64,000 nt of DNA from Planctomonas deserti (GCF_003067705.1 NZ_QANL01000001.1:186001-250000), one strand, 5' to 3'; shown: positions 17,009 through 25,070, numbered from the stretch's first letter. Made by a program: numbers and translations. The notes: generated by a model not told the origin, from the letters alone.

Positions 17009-17971
17009 TCAGGCCGGCACCTCGGCCGGAAGGATCCGGCGCAGGTAGTCGCGGTTGGTCGCGCTCACGCTGAGCCCGTCGCCGCCGTAGTGCTCGACGC
17101 AGAAGGCGCCACGGTAGCCGGACTCGATGGCGAACGCGACGGCGTCGCGGTAGTTGATGACGCCGAACTCCATGGGGGACGGGATGGTCATCACCGCGCC
17201 CGTGGTCGCGTCCTCCGCCCGGTAGTAGTTCTTGACGTGCCAGTAGTTCGCGTACGGCACGGTCTTCTTGACCATGTCCTGCCACGACTCGACCGGCCGG
17301 TGCAGCCGCACGATGTTGCCGAGGTCCGGGTTGAGGCCGACGTGCGGGTGGTCGACGTCGCGGACGAAGCTCACGGCGCCGTCGGCCGTGCCGATGTAGG
17401 TGTCCTCGTACATCTCGAGCGACACGTGCACGCCGATGGACTCCGCATGCTCGCCGAGCTCTCGGATGCGCTCGACCGCGGTGCGACGCACGCCGTCGTC
17501 GTCCGGGTCCTCGGCGCCCTGAACGGTCCAGAACCACAGCGCCTGCTGCTGCTCGGGGGTGAGCGCCCGGAAGAGGCCGAACGACACGGTGCCGATCCCG
17601 AGCTCCGCGGCGACGTCGAGAACGCGGTGGCTGTACTCGAGGTACTCGTCCCCGTGCTCGGGGTCGACGACGCTCCGCCTGGCCGTGGACAGCGACACCA
17701 TCGCGAGGTCGTGGTCCTCGACCACCGCCGCGAACTCGGCCCGGCGCTCCGGGGAGAGGTCGGCGACGCGGAGCCAGGAGTCCGTGGGGTCGAGGTGCCG
17801 GAAGCCGGCATCCCGCACCTGACCCAGGGTCCTCGCCCACTGCTCGGCGGTCTGGTCCTGCACGCCGGCGCCGTTCATGGTGGACCCCGCGAAGTTGATC
17901 ATGGCCGCCGCGATGGGCCAGTTGTCCCGCCCGAGCGGGCCGTTCAGTCCGAGGTGGGGTGTTCCGGTCAC
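17009..17971 (-). CDS. TIM-barrel sugar phosphate isomerase/epimerase family protein
   Basis: A 320-residue xylose-isomerase-like TIM barrel. Metal-ligand candidates typical of the fold are visible: VSLEMYEDTY (Glu), VGLNPDLGNI (Asp), NYWHVKNYY (His) and FCVEHYGGD (Glu). The GTG start at 17971 is chosen because GGAGGT lies 8 bases before it. A longer frame overlaps the S4 gene and has no such site. It is the first gene of the catabolic operon, 47 bp before the dehydrogenase. The substrate is not predictable. Confidence 0.85.
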   Translation of the reverse strand: MTGTPHLGLNGPLGRDNWPIAAAMINFAGSTMNGAGVQDQTAEQWARTLGQVRDAGFRHLDPTDSWLRVADLSPERRAEFAAVVEDHDLAMVSLSTARRSVVDPEHGDEYLEYSHRVLDVAAELGIGTVSFGLFRALTPEQQQALWFWTVQGAEDPDDDGVRRTAVERIRELGEHAESIGVHVSLEMYEDTYIGTADGAVSFVRDVDHPHVGLNPDLGNIVRLHRPVESWQDMVKKTVPYANYWHVKNYYRAEDATTGAVMTIPSPMEFGVINYRDAVAFAIESGYRGAFCVEHYGGDGLSVSATNRDYLRRILPAEVPA

Positions 17972-18131
17972 GCTTGTTACCTCCGCCGTCGACAGGTTTC
18001 TCTCGGCACCCGCACACACATCGTGGAGGTCCCCGGTTCGCCCAACGGTAGTAGGGATTCCGGGCGGGTGCGACACGCCGCCACCCCGGCCCCCTCTGTG
18101 AGCCCCCTCCGTGGGCCGCGCGCGGGAGACA

Positions 18132-18137
18132 TAGCAT
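18132..18137 (+). promoter_or_regulatory. -10 element, leaderless start of the S4 gene
   Basis: TAGCAT lies six bases before the ATG at 18144, and there is no ribosome-binding site. Confidence 0.6.
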
Positions 18138-18143
18138 CGACTC

Positions 18144-18515
18144 ATGGAGCAGCTTTCCTCGGTGCGGGTCGACGCCTGGATCTGGGCGGTCCGGCTCACC
18201 AAGACGCGCTCGCTGGCGACCGCGGCCTGCAAGGCCGGGCACGTGCGCGTGAACGGTGACCGGGCGAAGCCCGCGCAGACGGTCAAGGTCGGCGACGCCG
18301 TGCGCGTGCGCACGGGCGAGCGGGAGCGCATCGTCGAGGTCGCGCGCATCGTCGCCAAGCGGGTGGGCGCCGCCGTCGCCGCGGAGTGCGTCGTCGATCA
18401 CACGCCGCCGCCCCCGCCGCGAGAGCACGTGGCGATCGCCGGTGTGCGCGACCGCGGCGCGGGACGCCCCACGAAGCGCGACCGCCGCGACCTCGATCGG
18501 CTCCGCGGGTACTGA
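18144..18515 (+). CDS. S4-domain RNA-binding protein (Hsp15/HslR-like)
   Basis: A 123-residue protein. Residues 6-65 form an S4 domain (RVDAWIWAVRLTKTRS ... CKAGHVRVNG ... VKVGDAVRV), the same layout as heat-shock protein 15, which binds stalled 50S subunits carrying nascent chains. The C-terminus is basic (RGAGRPTKRDRRDLDRLRGY) as in that family. The start follows a -10 element at leaderless spacing. It is divergent from the catabolic operon and stands alone. Confidence 0.9.
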   Translation: MEQLSSVRVDAWIWAVRLTKTRSLATAACKAGHVRVNGDRAKPAQTVKVGDAVRVRTGERERIVEVARIVAKRVGAAVAAECVVDHTPPPPPREHVAIAGVRDRGAGRPTKRDRRDLDRLRGY

Positions 18516-18618
18516 GGACCCGCGAGCACCGGGACGTCGCGAGGGCGGAGGCTCCCCGAGCACCGGGGCTTCGCGGTCGCCGAGGGCTCGCCCCGCAGCG
18601 GCGTCGCGACGGCGACGG

Positions 18619-18951
18619 TCAGGCGCGAGCGGCCCGGGACGCCTCCGTCCGGGCGACGGGCTCGGCCATCAGCACCAGCCCCGGCCCGCTGTTGGCCCCG
18701 GCCATGAGCTGCGAGATCCATTCGTGGTTCAGCTCCGGCATCCGCGTGCCGAGGTAGCGGAAGTACAGCGGCACCGAGGTGTCGAGCCAGATCGAGGTGC
18801 GCCGGTCACTGTCCTGCCCGTCATCGCTCCACGACAGCAGGAACGACTCCCGTCTGCGCAGCTTCGTGCCGATGACGACCTGGAGGTGCGCGAGCGTGCG
18901 ATCGTCGAAGTCGACGGTGAGGTCGCCGTGCCCGTAGATCAGAGTGCCCAT
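18619..18951 (-). CDS. DUF7882 family protein (copy 1)
   Basis: A 110-residue soluble protein of unknown function, often mislabelled 'ATP-dependent DNA ligase' in Microbacteriaceae. It has no ligase motif. Recognisable family blocks are LRRRESFLLSW, SIWLDTSVPLYFRY and an NHEWI segment. The divergently transcribed gene at 19168 encodes a paralogue of similar length, with roughly half of positions identical by eye. No clear partner or operon was found. Confidence 0.75.
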   Translation of the reverse strand: MGTLIYGHGDLTVDFDDRTLAHLQVVIGTKLRRRESFLLSWSDDGQDSDRRTSIWLDTSVPLYFRYLGTRMPELNHEWISQLMAGANSGPGLVLMAEPVARTEASRAARA

Positions 18952-19167
18952 CGACCACGTCCCGGTACGCTCGCCGGCTCATCATCGAGGGGCGTTTTGC
19001 ACCGGAAGCGGCGAGCGCCGCTGCGCCTCACGTACAGTGATACCACGTCCACCGGGCGCGCAGCATCACCTCCCGGTCCTGTATTTCCCAACCCCGGAAC
19101 GGGCTCCGTCGCCCACCGGGATCGGCGCGGACCGCGGTCTGCAGAGCGAAGGAGGCAGGGTACGACG

Positions 19168-19494
19168 ATGGGCAGGCTGATGTACGGCGAGTCCGGCGCG
19201 GAGATCGTCTTCGACGATCGCGTGCTCGTGCACCTCCAGATCGCCATCGGTGCCAAGCTGCGCCGGCACGAGAGCTTCTTCCTCTCCTGGCGCGATGACA
19301 CCGCCACGGGGTTCGGGCGGAGCAGCATCTGGCTCGACACGGCGATCCCGCTCTACTTCCGCTACTTCGGCGGCCGCACCCCCGAGATCAATCGCGACTG
19401 GATCTCCGTGCTCATGGACTCGGCGAACGGGCCCACCGGGATGCAGGTGCTCAAGGAGCCCGACCCGCCGGGGCACCCGAGGCCGCGGGCCTGA
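19168..19494 (+). CDS. DUF7882 family protein (copy 2)
   Basis: A 108-residue paralogue of the gene at 18619-18951, sharing the order MG-L-YG, FDDR, LRRHESFFLSW, SIWLDTAIPLYFRY and a WISxLM block. The ATG at 19168 has GGAGG 12 bases upstream and starts at the same point as the paralogue. A longer open frame upstream is noncoding by comparison. The function is unknown. A small, possibly DNA- or membrane-associated protein cannot be excluded. Confidence 0.75.
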   Translation: MGRLMYGESGAEIVFDDRVLVHLQIAIGAKLRRHESFFLSWRDDTATGFGRSSIWLDTAIPLYFRYFGGRTPEINRDWISVLMDSANGPTGMQVLKEPDPPGHPRPRA

Positions 19495-19506
19495 CCCCGG
19501 TCCCGG

Positions 19507-20004
19507 TCAGGCGGCGGCCTGGAGGAACTCGTCCCACTCCGGGAGCGAGCGTTCCATGCCCTTGACGATCCAGGTCGTCCCGCGCGGCGCCTTCGGCGTC
19601 GTCCGCATCATCCAGCCCATCTCCATGGGAGTGCGGTCGCCTTTGACGTTGTTGCAGCGCAGGCAGCAGGCGACGAGGTTCTCCCAGGTGTCCTCGCCGC
19701 CGCGCGAGCGCGGGATGATGTGGTCGATGGTCGTCGCCGACCCGCCGCAGTAGGCACAGCGGGATCCGTCGCGTCGCAGCACCCCTCGACGGGACACCGG
19801 CACGGCTCGCGCCCCGGGGATCCGCACGTAGCGGCGCAGCAGGATCACGGACGGGCGCTCCCAGGCGCCGGCCGAACTCCAGATCGGATGCTCGTCGTCG
19901 CTGGCCAGCACCGTCGCCTTGCCCTCGAGCACGAGCACCAGCGCCCGCTTGAACGAGACGATGGAGAGCGGTTCGTATCCGGCGTTGAGGACCAGTGTGC
20001 GCAT
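19507..20004 (-). CDS. HNH endonuclease family protein
   Basis: A 165-residue HNH nuclease-fold protein. Zinc cysteines occur as CAYC (83-86) and CLRC (114-117), the catalytic pair as DHIIPRSRGG (94-103), then WENL and a KGDRTP tail, the standard HNH_5 layout widespread in actinobacteria. The ATG at 20004 has AAGGAAG upstream. It is monocistronic, with a 350-bp leader that contains its own intrinsic terminator. The biological role of this conserved family is not established. Confidence 0.88.
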   Translation of the reverse strand: MRTLVLNAGYEPLSIVSFKRALVLVLEGKATVLASDDEHPIWSSAGAWERPSVILLRRYVRIPGARAVPVSRRGVLRRDGSRCAYCGGSATTIDHIIPRSRGGEDTWENLVACCLRCNNVKGDRTPMEMGWMMRTTPKAPRGTTWIVKGMERSLPEWDEFLQAAA

Positions 20005-20078
20005 GTTCTTCCTTTCGGACCGGCCTGGACGGCTTCCAGGCAGTCGAGCTCGAACCGCTACAGGTGATTCCGGGCAAC

Positions 20079-20108
20079 AAAAAAGGCACCGTCGTAAACG
20101 ACAGTGCC
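20079..20108 (-). terminator. Intrinsic terminator inside the HNH leader
   Basis: On the minus strand, GGCACTGTCGT and ACGACGGTGCC form an 11-bp stem with one mismatch, directly followed by six T residues (20084-20079). It is the best U-tract terminator in the window. It lies upstream of the HNH start, so it ends either a small RNA or an attenuated leader. Confidence 0.8.
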
Positions 20109-20287
20109 TTCTCCGAGCAGCAGGCTGCCCGGACACGTGTGCACGCAATGCTCCCGCAGGCAGCACCGAGGTACCCGTTGGCCGCGCCCATCCATGGTTG
20201 GGATGGTTCGTACCGAGTCCATCAGTGCTCCCCGAGGAATCCGTAGTGGTGTCGGCAAACAGGGTAACCCATGGGATCCGAAAAGCA

Positions 20288-20327
20288 GCGACGGGTGCGC
20301 CCTCCTTGAAGGAGGCGCACCCGTCGC
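20288..20327 (-). terminator. Terminator of the NlpC/P60 gene
   Basis: A 13-bp perfect stem (20288-20300 with 20315-20327) has an inner CTCC/GGAG extension and is followed on the minus strand by CTGCTTTT. It lies 30 bp after the NlpC stop. Confidence 0.8.
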
Positions 20328-20356
20328 GGTGTCTTGCGGGAGGAAGAGGCCGGGAC

Positions 20357-21373
20357 CTAGATGCCGATCCGGACGAAGTAGACGCTTCCGGACCAGATCG
20401 GCCGCTCGCTCACGCTCTTGCCCGGGCGGGGGGCGTCGATGAAGTTGCCGTTGCCCGTGTAGATGCCCATGTGGCTGTGGTCGTTCCAGATGACGAGGTC
20501 ACCGGGGCCCGCCTCGGCGCGCGAGATGCGCGTGCCGACCGCGGCCTGGGCGCTCACGCCGTGAGCGAGGTTGACGCCGAACTGGGCGAAGACGTACTTC
20601 ACCAGACCGGAGCAGTCGAAGCCCGCGGGCGTCGCACCACCGAAGCGGTACGGGACGCCGATGTACTGGCGCGCCACGGCCACCACCTGGGACAGGCTGG
20701 AGCTGGCGTACGGGGCCGCCTCGACGAGCTCCGTCGCGCTGGGTCCCGTGTAGGTGCTGCTGGAGTTGCCCGCGGCCGTGGTGCTTCCACCGGCGCTGCT
20801 GCTCGAGGCTGCCGTTCCCCGGCTCACCGGGGTGGCGGCGGCCGCGGCTGCGGCAGCGGCGGCACGCGCCTCTGCGGCGGCCTGAGCGGCGGCAGCGGCT
20901 GCGGCAGCCGCGGCGGCGGCCTCCGCGGCCTGGATCTCGGCAAGGCTCGTGGCGGTGAAGGTGTCGCGCGACAGCACGGGCGCGGCGGCGGCGACCGACA
21001 CGGTCTGCGCGTTCACGGCGCTCAGGGTCTGGAGCGAGGCCGGCGCCGACGCGGTGGCGGCGGTGGCGTCGTCGGGGCCGACGGCGTAGGCCGGAAGCGC
21101 GAGAACGCCGATCAGGCCGGAGACGAAGGTCATCACGACGACGTTCACGACGCCGCGCCTGCGGTACGTAGCCCGAACGGGCTTGACCACTGAGATCGAT
21201 GCGGTGTTCAGACGCTGAGCGAGCGCGTGCTGCTCGGCACGGAGTGCGGGAGAGACGGCCGGGATGGGGCGGATGATGCGGAGCTCGCCGGTGTTGGCGG
21301 GGTGCGTCATCGGGGGTGCGGGTGTGTGGGTGGGGCGGTTCACGAGCGAACCGGGGGCATCAGTCAGGGTCAA
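20357..21373 (-). CDS. NlpC/P60 family cell-wall hydrolase
   Basis: A 338-residue protein with a long N-terminal cytoplasmic segment, one signal-like membrane helix (about 75-97), an Ala-rich probable coiled coil (about 145-185), a Ser/Thr linker and a C-terminal NlpC/P60 cysteine peptidase. The catalytic Cys is in FDCSGL (C254) and the His in HSHMGIY (H301). Such enzymes cut the D-Glu to diamino acid bond of peptidoglycan and act in cell separation. The TTG at 21373 is preferred because GGAGG lies 8 bases upstream. Later ATG or GTG codons have none. Confidence 0.88.
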   Translation of the reverse strand: MTLTDAPGSLVNRPTHTPAPPMTHPANTGELRIIRPIPAVSPALRAEQHALAQRLNTASISVVKPVRATYRRRGVVNVVVMTFVSGLIGVLALPAYAVGPDDATAATASAPASLQTLSAVNAQTVSVAAAAPVLSRDTFTATSLAEIQAAEAAAAAAAAAAAAQAAAEARAAAAAAAAAATPVSRGTAASSSSAGGSTTAAGNSSSTYTGPSATELVEAAPYASSSLSQVVAVARQYIGVPYRFGGATPAGFDCSGLVKYVFAQFGVNLAHGVSAQAAVGTRISRAEAGPGDLVIWNDHSHMGIYTGNGNFIDAPRPGKSVSERPIWSGSVYFVRIGI

Positions 21374-21531
21374 TTACTCGGCCTCCAGCGCCTCAACGCG
21401 CAAGCGGCGTTGTCCCGTCCAGAACAAGTAGTCCTTGATCATCGAGCTCAAGAGACGGGAGATGGAGACGTCTTGACTCGGGCCCTCTGACCGGGGTGTC
21501 GGTCAGCGGGCTCGTTCGAGGGTAAGGGAAG

Positions 21532-21580
21532 ATAACGGTTTTGTCACGCTGGCAAGGGCCTGCGCTAACAAATTGGTAAC
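21532..21580 (-). promoter_or_regulatory. Two GTNAC-N6-GTTAN direct repeats before NlpC
   Basis: On the minus strand, GTTAC-CAATTT-GTTAG (21580-21565) and GTGAC-AAAACC-GTTAT (21547-21532) share the six-base spacing of MtrA- and GlnR-type repeats. MtrA controls wall-hydrolase genes in several actinobacteria. Binding here is inferred. Confidence 0.45.
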
Positions 21581-21582
21581 GC

Positions 21583-22275
21583 TCAGGCCGAGATGAAGAT
21601 GTGGCTGGCCACCTCGGTGGGCAGCTCCAGACCGTCGCCGAAGCCCTCCACCTGCACCAGCACGTACCGTCCGGACTGCGCGAATGTCGCCGTCGCGCCG
21701 GGCACGACGCCCGCCTGCTTCAACTGCGCGAGCAGCTCGGGGTCGAACTGGACCGGCTCCCCCAGGCGACGGATCTCGCCGGTGACGGCACCCGACGCGG
21801 CGGCCACGACGGGCACGACGTTGGCGACGCCGGACATGAACGCCACCGCGGGAGAATCGCCCAGCTCGTCGAGACCGGGGATGGGGTTGCCGTAGGGCGA
21901 CTCCGTCGGGTGACCCAGCAGATCGAGGATCTTCCGTTCGACCTGCTCGCTCATGACGTGCTCCCAGCGGCACGCCTCCTCGTGCACGAACTCCCACTCG
22001 AGGCCGATGACGTCGTGCAGCAGTCGCTCCGCGAGCCGGTGCTTGCGCATGACGTGAACGGCCTTGTTCCGGCCCTCGGTCGTCAACTCGAGGTGACGGT
22101 CACCGGAGACGACGACGAGGCCGTCGCGCTCCATCCGCGCGACGGTCTGCGACACGGTCGGACCGGAGTGTCCGAGGCGCTCGGAGATGCGGGCGCGGAG
22201 GGGAACGATGTTCTCCTCCTCGAGGTCGAGGATCGTGCGCAGGTACATCTCCGTCGTGTCGACAAGATCTGTCAC
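21583..22275 (-). CDS. DtxR/IdeR/MntR-type metal-dependent regulator
   Basis: A 230-residue three-domain regulator: an N-terminal winged helix (about 1-70, with GPTVSQTVARMERDGL), a dimerisation domain with candidate metal ligands (residues in EEACRWEHVMSEQVE and CHP-like positions), and a C-terminal SH3-like/FeoA domain. Full-length proteins of this kind repress iron or manganese uptake genes when metal is bound. The GTG start at 22275 has GAGAGG upstream. It is divergent from serC. Whether it senses iron or manganese cannot be told from sequence. Confidence 0.88.
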   Translation of the reverse strand: MTDLVDTTEMYLRTILDLEEENIVPLRARISERLGHSGPTVSQTVARMERDGLVVVSGDRHLELTTEGRNKAVHVMRKHRLAERLLHDVIGLEWEFVHEEACRWEHVMSEQVERKILDLLGHPTESPYGNPIPGLDELGDSPAVAFMSGVANVVPVVAAASGAVTGEIRRLGEPVQFDPELLAQLKQAGVVPGATATFAQSGRYVLVQVEGFGDGLELPTEVASHIFISA

Positions 22276-22360
22276 AGCTGCCTCTCCCTCACGATGCCCG
22301 ACCCGGTCAAGCCTACTGTCTGACCTCTCCCCCGCCGGACGGGCCGGATGCCCCGGTCGA

Positions 22361-22366
22361 TAGGAT
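22361..22366 (+). promoter_or_regulatory. -10 element, leaderless start of serC
   Basis: TAGGAT lies six bases before the ATG at 22373. No ribosome-binding site precedes the start. Confidence 0.65.
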
Positions 22367-22372
22367 GCCGCC

Positions 22373-23485
22373 ATGCCAGAGATCACCATCCCGACGTCGC
22401 TCCTGCCAGCAGACGGGCGCTTCGGAAGCGGCCCCACCAAGGTGCGCCAGGAGCAGCTCGACCACCTGATGGCGTCGCGCGAGATCCTGGGGACCTCGCA
22501 CCGCCAGGCCCCCGTGAAGGACCTGGTCGGCCGCGTCCGGTCCGGCATCGCCGACCTGTTCCGGTTGCCCGAGGGGTACGAGGTCGTGCTCGGCAACGGG
22601 GGATCGACCGCCTTCTGGGACGCCGCGGCCTTCTCGTTGATCGAGCGGCGAAGCCAGAACCTGGTGTTCGGCGAGTTCGGCCAGAAGTTCGCGTCCGCCG
22701 CGGCGGCCCCGTGGCTCGAGCAGCCCGACGTGCGCACGGCCGAGCCCGGCACCCGCAGCACCGCTTCGCCGGTGGAGGGCGTCGACGTGTACGCCTGGCC
22801 GCAGAACGAGACCTCCACGGGCGTCATGGCACCCGTGACCCGCGTGCACGGTGACCCGGGCGCCCTCACGGTCATCGACGCCACCAGCGCCGCGGGCGGC
22901 GTCGACGTCGACGCCGCGGAGTCCGACGTCTACTACTTCGCCCCGCAGAAGAACTTCGCCTCGGACGGCGGGCTGTGGCTCGCCCTTCTGTCGCCGGCCG
23001 CCATCGAGCGCGTCGAGCGGATCGCGGGCGGTGACCGCTACATCCCGGAGTTCCTGAGCCTGAAGAACGCGCTCGACAACTCCCGGCTCAACCAGACGCT
23101 GAACACCCCGGCCCTCGCGACGCTCGTGCTGCTCGAGGCGCAGCTGGACTGGATGAACGGGTCCGGCGGGCTCTCCTTCGCCGCCGCGCGCACTCGCGAG
23201 TCCTCCTCCGCCCTGTACGACTGGGCCGAGTCCGTGGACTACGCCTCGCCGTTCGTCGCCGACCCGGCGGACCGCTCGCAGGTCGTCGTGACCATCGATT
23301 TCGCCGACGCCATCGACGCGAAGGCGATCTCCTCCGCGCTGCGTGCCAACGGCGTCGTCGACACGGAGCCGTACCGGAAGCTCGGCCGCAACCAGTTGCG
23401 GGTGGCGACCTACGCGGGCATCGACCCGGCCGACGTGCGAGCCCTCATCGGCTCGATCGAGTACGTGGTCGACCAGCTCGGCTGA
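22373..23485 (+). CDS. serC: Phosphoserine transaminase
   Basis: A 370-residue class V aminotransferase of the actinobacterial SerC type. It transfers an amino group from glutamate to 3-phosphohydroxypyruvate in serine biosynthesis. The PLP lysine is K193 in APQKNFASDGG, and the N-terminal GPTKVR and HRQAPV blocks bind the phosphate side. The cytoplasmic enzyme is encoded divergently from the DtxR-type regulator, and the start is likely leaderless. A DUF2530 gene follows after 4 bp. Confidence 0.93.
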   Translation: MPEITIPTSLLPADGRFGSGPTKVRQEQLDHLMASREILGTSHRQAPVKDLVGRVRSGIADLFRLPEGYEVVLGNGGSTAFWDAAAFSLIERRSQNLVFGEFGQKFASAAAAPWLEQPDVRTAEPGTRSTASPVEGVDVYAWPQNETSTGVMAPVTRVHGDPGALTVIDATSAAGGVDVDAAESDVYYFAPQKNFASDGGLWLALLSPAAIERVERIAGGDRYIPEFLSLKNALDNSRLNQTLNTPALATLVLLEAQLDWMNGSGGLSFAAARTRESSSALYDWAESVDYASPFVADPADRSQVVVTIDFADAIDAKAISSALRANGVVDTEPYRKLGRNQLRVATYAGIDPADVRALIGSIEYVVDQLG

Positions 23486-23489
23486 CGCC

Positions 23490-23726
23490 ATGCCGCTGCG
23501 CCTGTGGATCCGGGACCGTGACCGGCGGGCCGATCCGGCGCCCGCGGAAGCCACCGGGCGCACGGCCGTCGCGGTGGGCACCGTCGCCTGGTCGGCGGCC
23601 GCGGTCGCGGCCCTCGCGTTTCCAGGTGCGATCGGCGCCGACGACCCCGCCGTCGTCACGACGTGCGGGGTCGGGGTCGCCGTGGGCCTGATCGGCCTGG
23701 TCTACACCGGCCGGCGGCCCGGCTAG
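23490..23726 (+). CDS. DUF2530 small membrane protein
   Basis: A 78-residue protein with a charged N-terminus and two hydrophobic segments (about 24-48 and 53-73) that end in a basic tail. Small DUF2530 proteins commonly follow serC in Microbacteriaceae. The ATG starts 4 bp after the serC stop, so it is in its transcript. Its stop codon overlaps that of the convergent DUF3027 gene by 3 bases. The role is unknown. Confidence 0.8.
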   Translation: MPLRLWIRDRDRRADPAPAEATGRTAVAVGTVAWSAAAVAALAFPGAIGADDPAVVTTCGVGVAVGLIGLVYTGRRPG

Positions 23727-24610
23727 TAGACGTTGCCCTCGTCGTCCTCGTCGGTCCGGGGCGAGTCGTAGTCGTCGTCCTCGTCCTCGTCCTCTTCGGA
23801 GTCCTCGTCCTCCTCGTCGTCGGAGTCCTCGTCGTCCGATTCCTCGTCGTCGGAGACCTCGTCGTCGGAGTCCTCGTCGTCCTCGGTCTCCTCGAACTCG
23901 ACGCCGTCGAGCACGTCGTCGAGGTCGTCGGTGAGATCCGTCTCCTCGAGCGCCTCCTCGTCGTCGACGTCATCGTCCTCGGACTCGTCGTCCTCCGCCT
24001 CGGCCTCGGCGGCGCGGGCGGCCTCCTCCTCGGCGAGCTCCTGCGCGGTGTTGTACTCCGCCAGGCGGTCCGACCACGGCACCCACTCGGGAGCGAGGAG
24101 CGCACCCTCGCCGGGCAACAGCTCCATCTCCAGTACCGACGGCGGCTCGTCCCCGCCGAGCACGGACAGGGTCACCGTCCAGTTCCAGCCCGGGTACCCC
24201 GTCATGGTGCAGGGGAAGAGCACGGAGACCGCGTTGTCCGCGGCGACGACGCCGCGCCATTCGGCTCCGACGGTGGACGCCGGAGTCACATCGAGCAGCG
24301 CCGTGCGGGCTATCTGGACGGTCGCCGGCGGAAGGTCGACGGGCACCGGCTCGAACGCCGGCACGGGCTCAGCCACGGGCTCCGCCTCGTCTAGGGGCTC
24401 CGCGTCGTCCAGGGGCGCTGCGACACCGGCGGGAGTCGCCTCGTCCACGGGCGCCCCGTCCACGGGCGTTACGTCGCCGACGGGTGCTGCCCGGTGCACG
24501 AGGGTGGCCTCGTCGACGGGCGCTGCCTCGTCGACGACGGGCACCGTCTCCTGCGCGGGCGCGGCCTCGTCGACGGATCCCGCCTCGCCGACGGACTCGG
24601 GGTCAGACAT
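23723..24610 (-). CDS. DUF3027 protein with long acidic tail
   Basis: A 295-residue protein. Residues 1-100 are Ala/Pro/Val/Glu-rich low complexity. The central DUF3027 core is clear (GYPGWNW ... ELLPGEGALLAPEWVPWSDRL). The last 100 residues are almost only Asp, Glu and Ser. DUF3027 genes typically sit beside a cold-shock gene, as here, with an 8-bp overlap. The function is unknown. The acidic tail could interact with basic partners or act as a nucleic-acid mimic (speculative). Confidence 0.85.
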   Translation of the reverse strand: MSDPESVGEAGSVDEAAPAQETVPVVDEAAPVDEATLVHRAAPVGDVTPVDGAPVDEATPAGVAAPLDDAEPLDEAEPVAEPVPAFEPVPVDLPPATVQIARTALLDVTPASTVGAEWRGVVAADNAVSVLFPCTMTGYPGWNWTVTLSVLGGDEPPSVLEMELLPGEGALLAPEWVPWSDRLAEYNTAQELAEEEAARAAEAEAEDDESEDDDVDDEEALEETDLTDDLDDVLDGVEFEETEDDEDSDDEVSDDEESDDEDSDDEEDEDSEEDEDEDDDYDSPRTDEDDEGNVY

Positions 24611-24986
24611 CCAGGTCGTCCGCGACCCGACGCAGCACGGCGGCGATCTTCCGGCCGTGGGCACTGTCGGGGTAGCGGCCGCGCTTCAGGTTCGTCCCGA
24701 TGCCGTCGAGGAGCTTGACCAGGTCCTCCACGATGATCGCCATGTCGTCCGCGGGCTTCCTCGCCATCTTCGCGAGGCTCGGCGGAGCGTCGAGCACGCG
24801 CACCGACAGGGCCTGCACGCCGCGCTTTCCCGCGACGACGCCGAACTCGAGACGGGTGCCGGGCTTGACGCCTGACACGCCTGCGGGCAGGGCGGACGCG
24901 TGGAGGAAGACCTCTTGGCCGTCATCTGAGCTGATGAAGCCGAAGCCCTTCTCGTCGTCGTAGAACTTGACCTTGCCGGTGGGCAT
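24603..24986 (-). CDS. Cold-shock-domain protein with C-terminal extension
   Basis: A 127-residue protein. Residues 1-65 form a cold-shock domain with RNP1 KGFGFI and RNP2 VFLH. The rest is a helical extension that resembles a regulatory or dimerising segment and is usual for the actinobacterial 'long' CSD group. It should bind single-stranded RNA or DNA. GAGG precedes the ATG. It is co-transcribed with the DUF3027 gene, which it overlaps. Confidence 0.9.
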   Translation of the reverse strand: MPTGKVKFYDDEKGFGFISSDDGQEVFLHASALPAGVSGVKPGTRLEFGVVAGKRGVQALSVRVLDAPPSLAKMARKPADDMAIIVEDLVKLLDGIGTNLKRGRYPDSAHGRKIAAVLRRVADDLDV

Positions 24987-25058
24987 GGAGACCTCTTTCG
25001 GATGCGTGCAGGAACCTGCCAGCCTAGTTTAACCGTCCGCACCCGGTGAGGTCCGCCC

Positions 25059-25064
25059 TATCCT
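25059..25064 (+). promoter_or_regulatory. -10 element, leaderless start
   Basis: TATCCT lies six bases before the ATG at 25071. Confidence 0.55.
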
Positions 25065-25070
25065 GGGTGG

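Larger units (their letters stand above)
20005..20356. other. 352-bp leader/spacer before the HNH gene
   Basis: It holds two intrinsic terminators on the minus strand (20288-20327 and 20079-20108). A 66-codon frame crosses the second terminator and is not believed. A short transcript between the two terminators is possible. Confidence 0.7.

Noticed and set aside
18619-19494. ATP-dependent DNA ligase annotation for the DUF7882 proteins
   Set aside because: At about 110 residues there is no KxDG adenylation motif or ligase domain.
20058-20258. 66-codon frame upstream of the HNH gene
   Set aside because: It runs straight through a strong intrinsic terminator and has no ribosome-binding site or recognisable motif.
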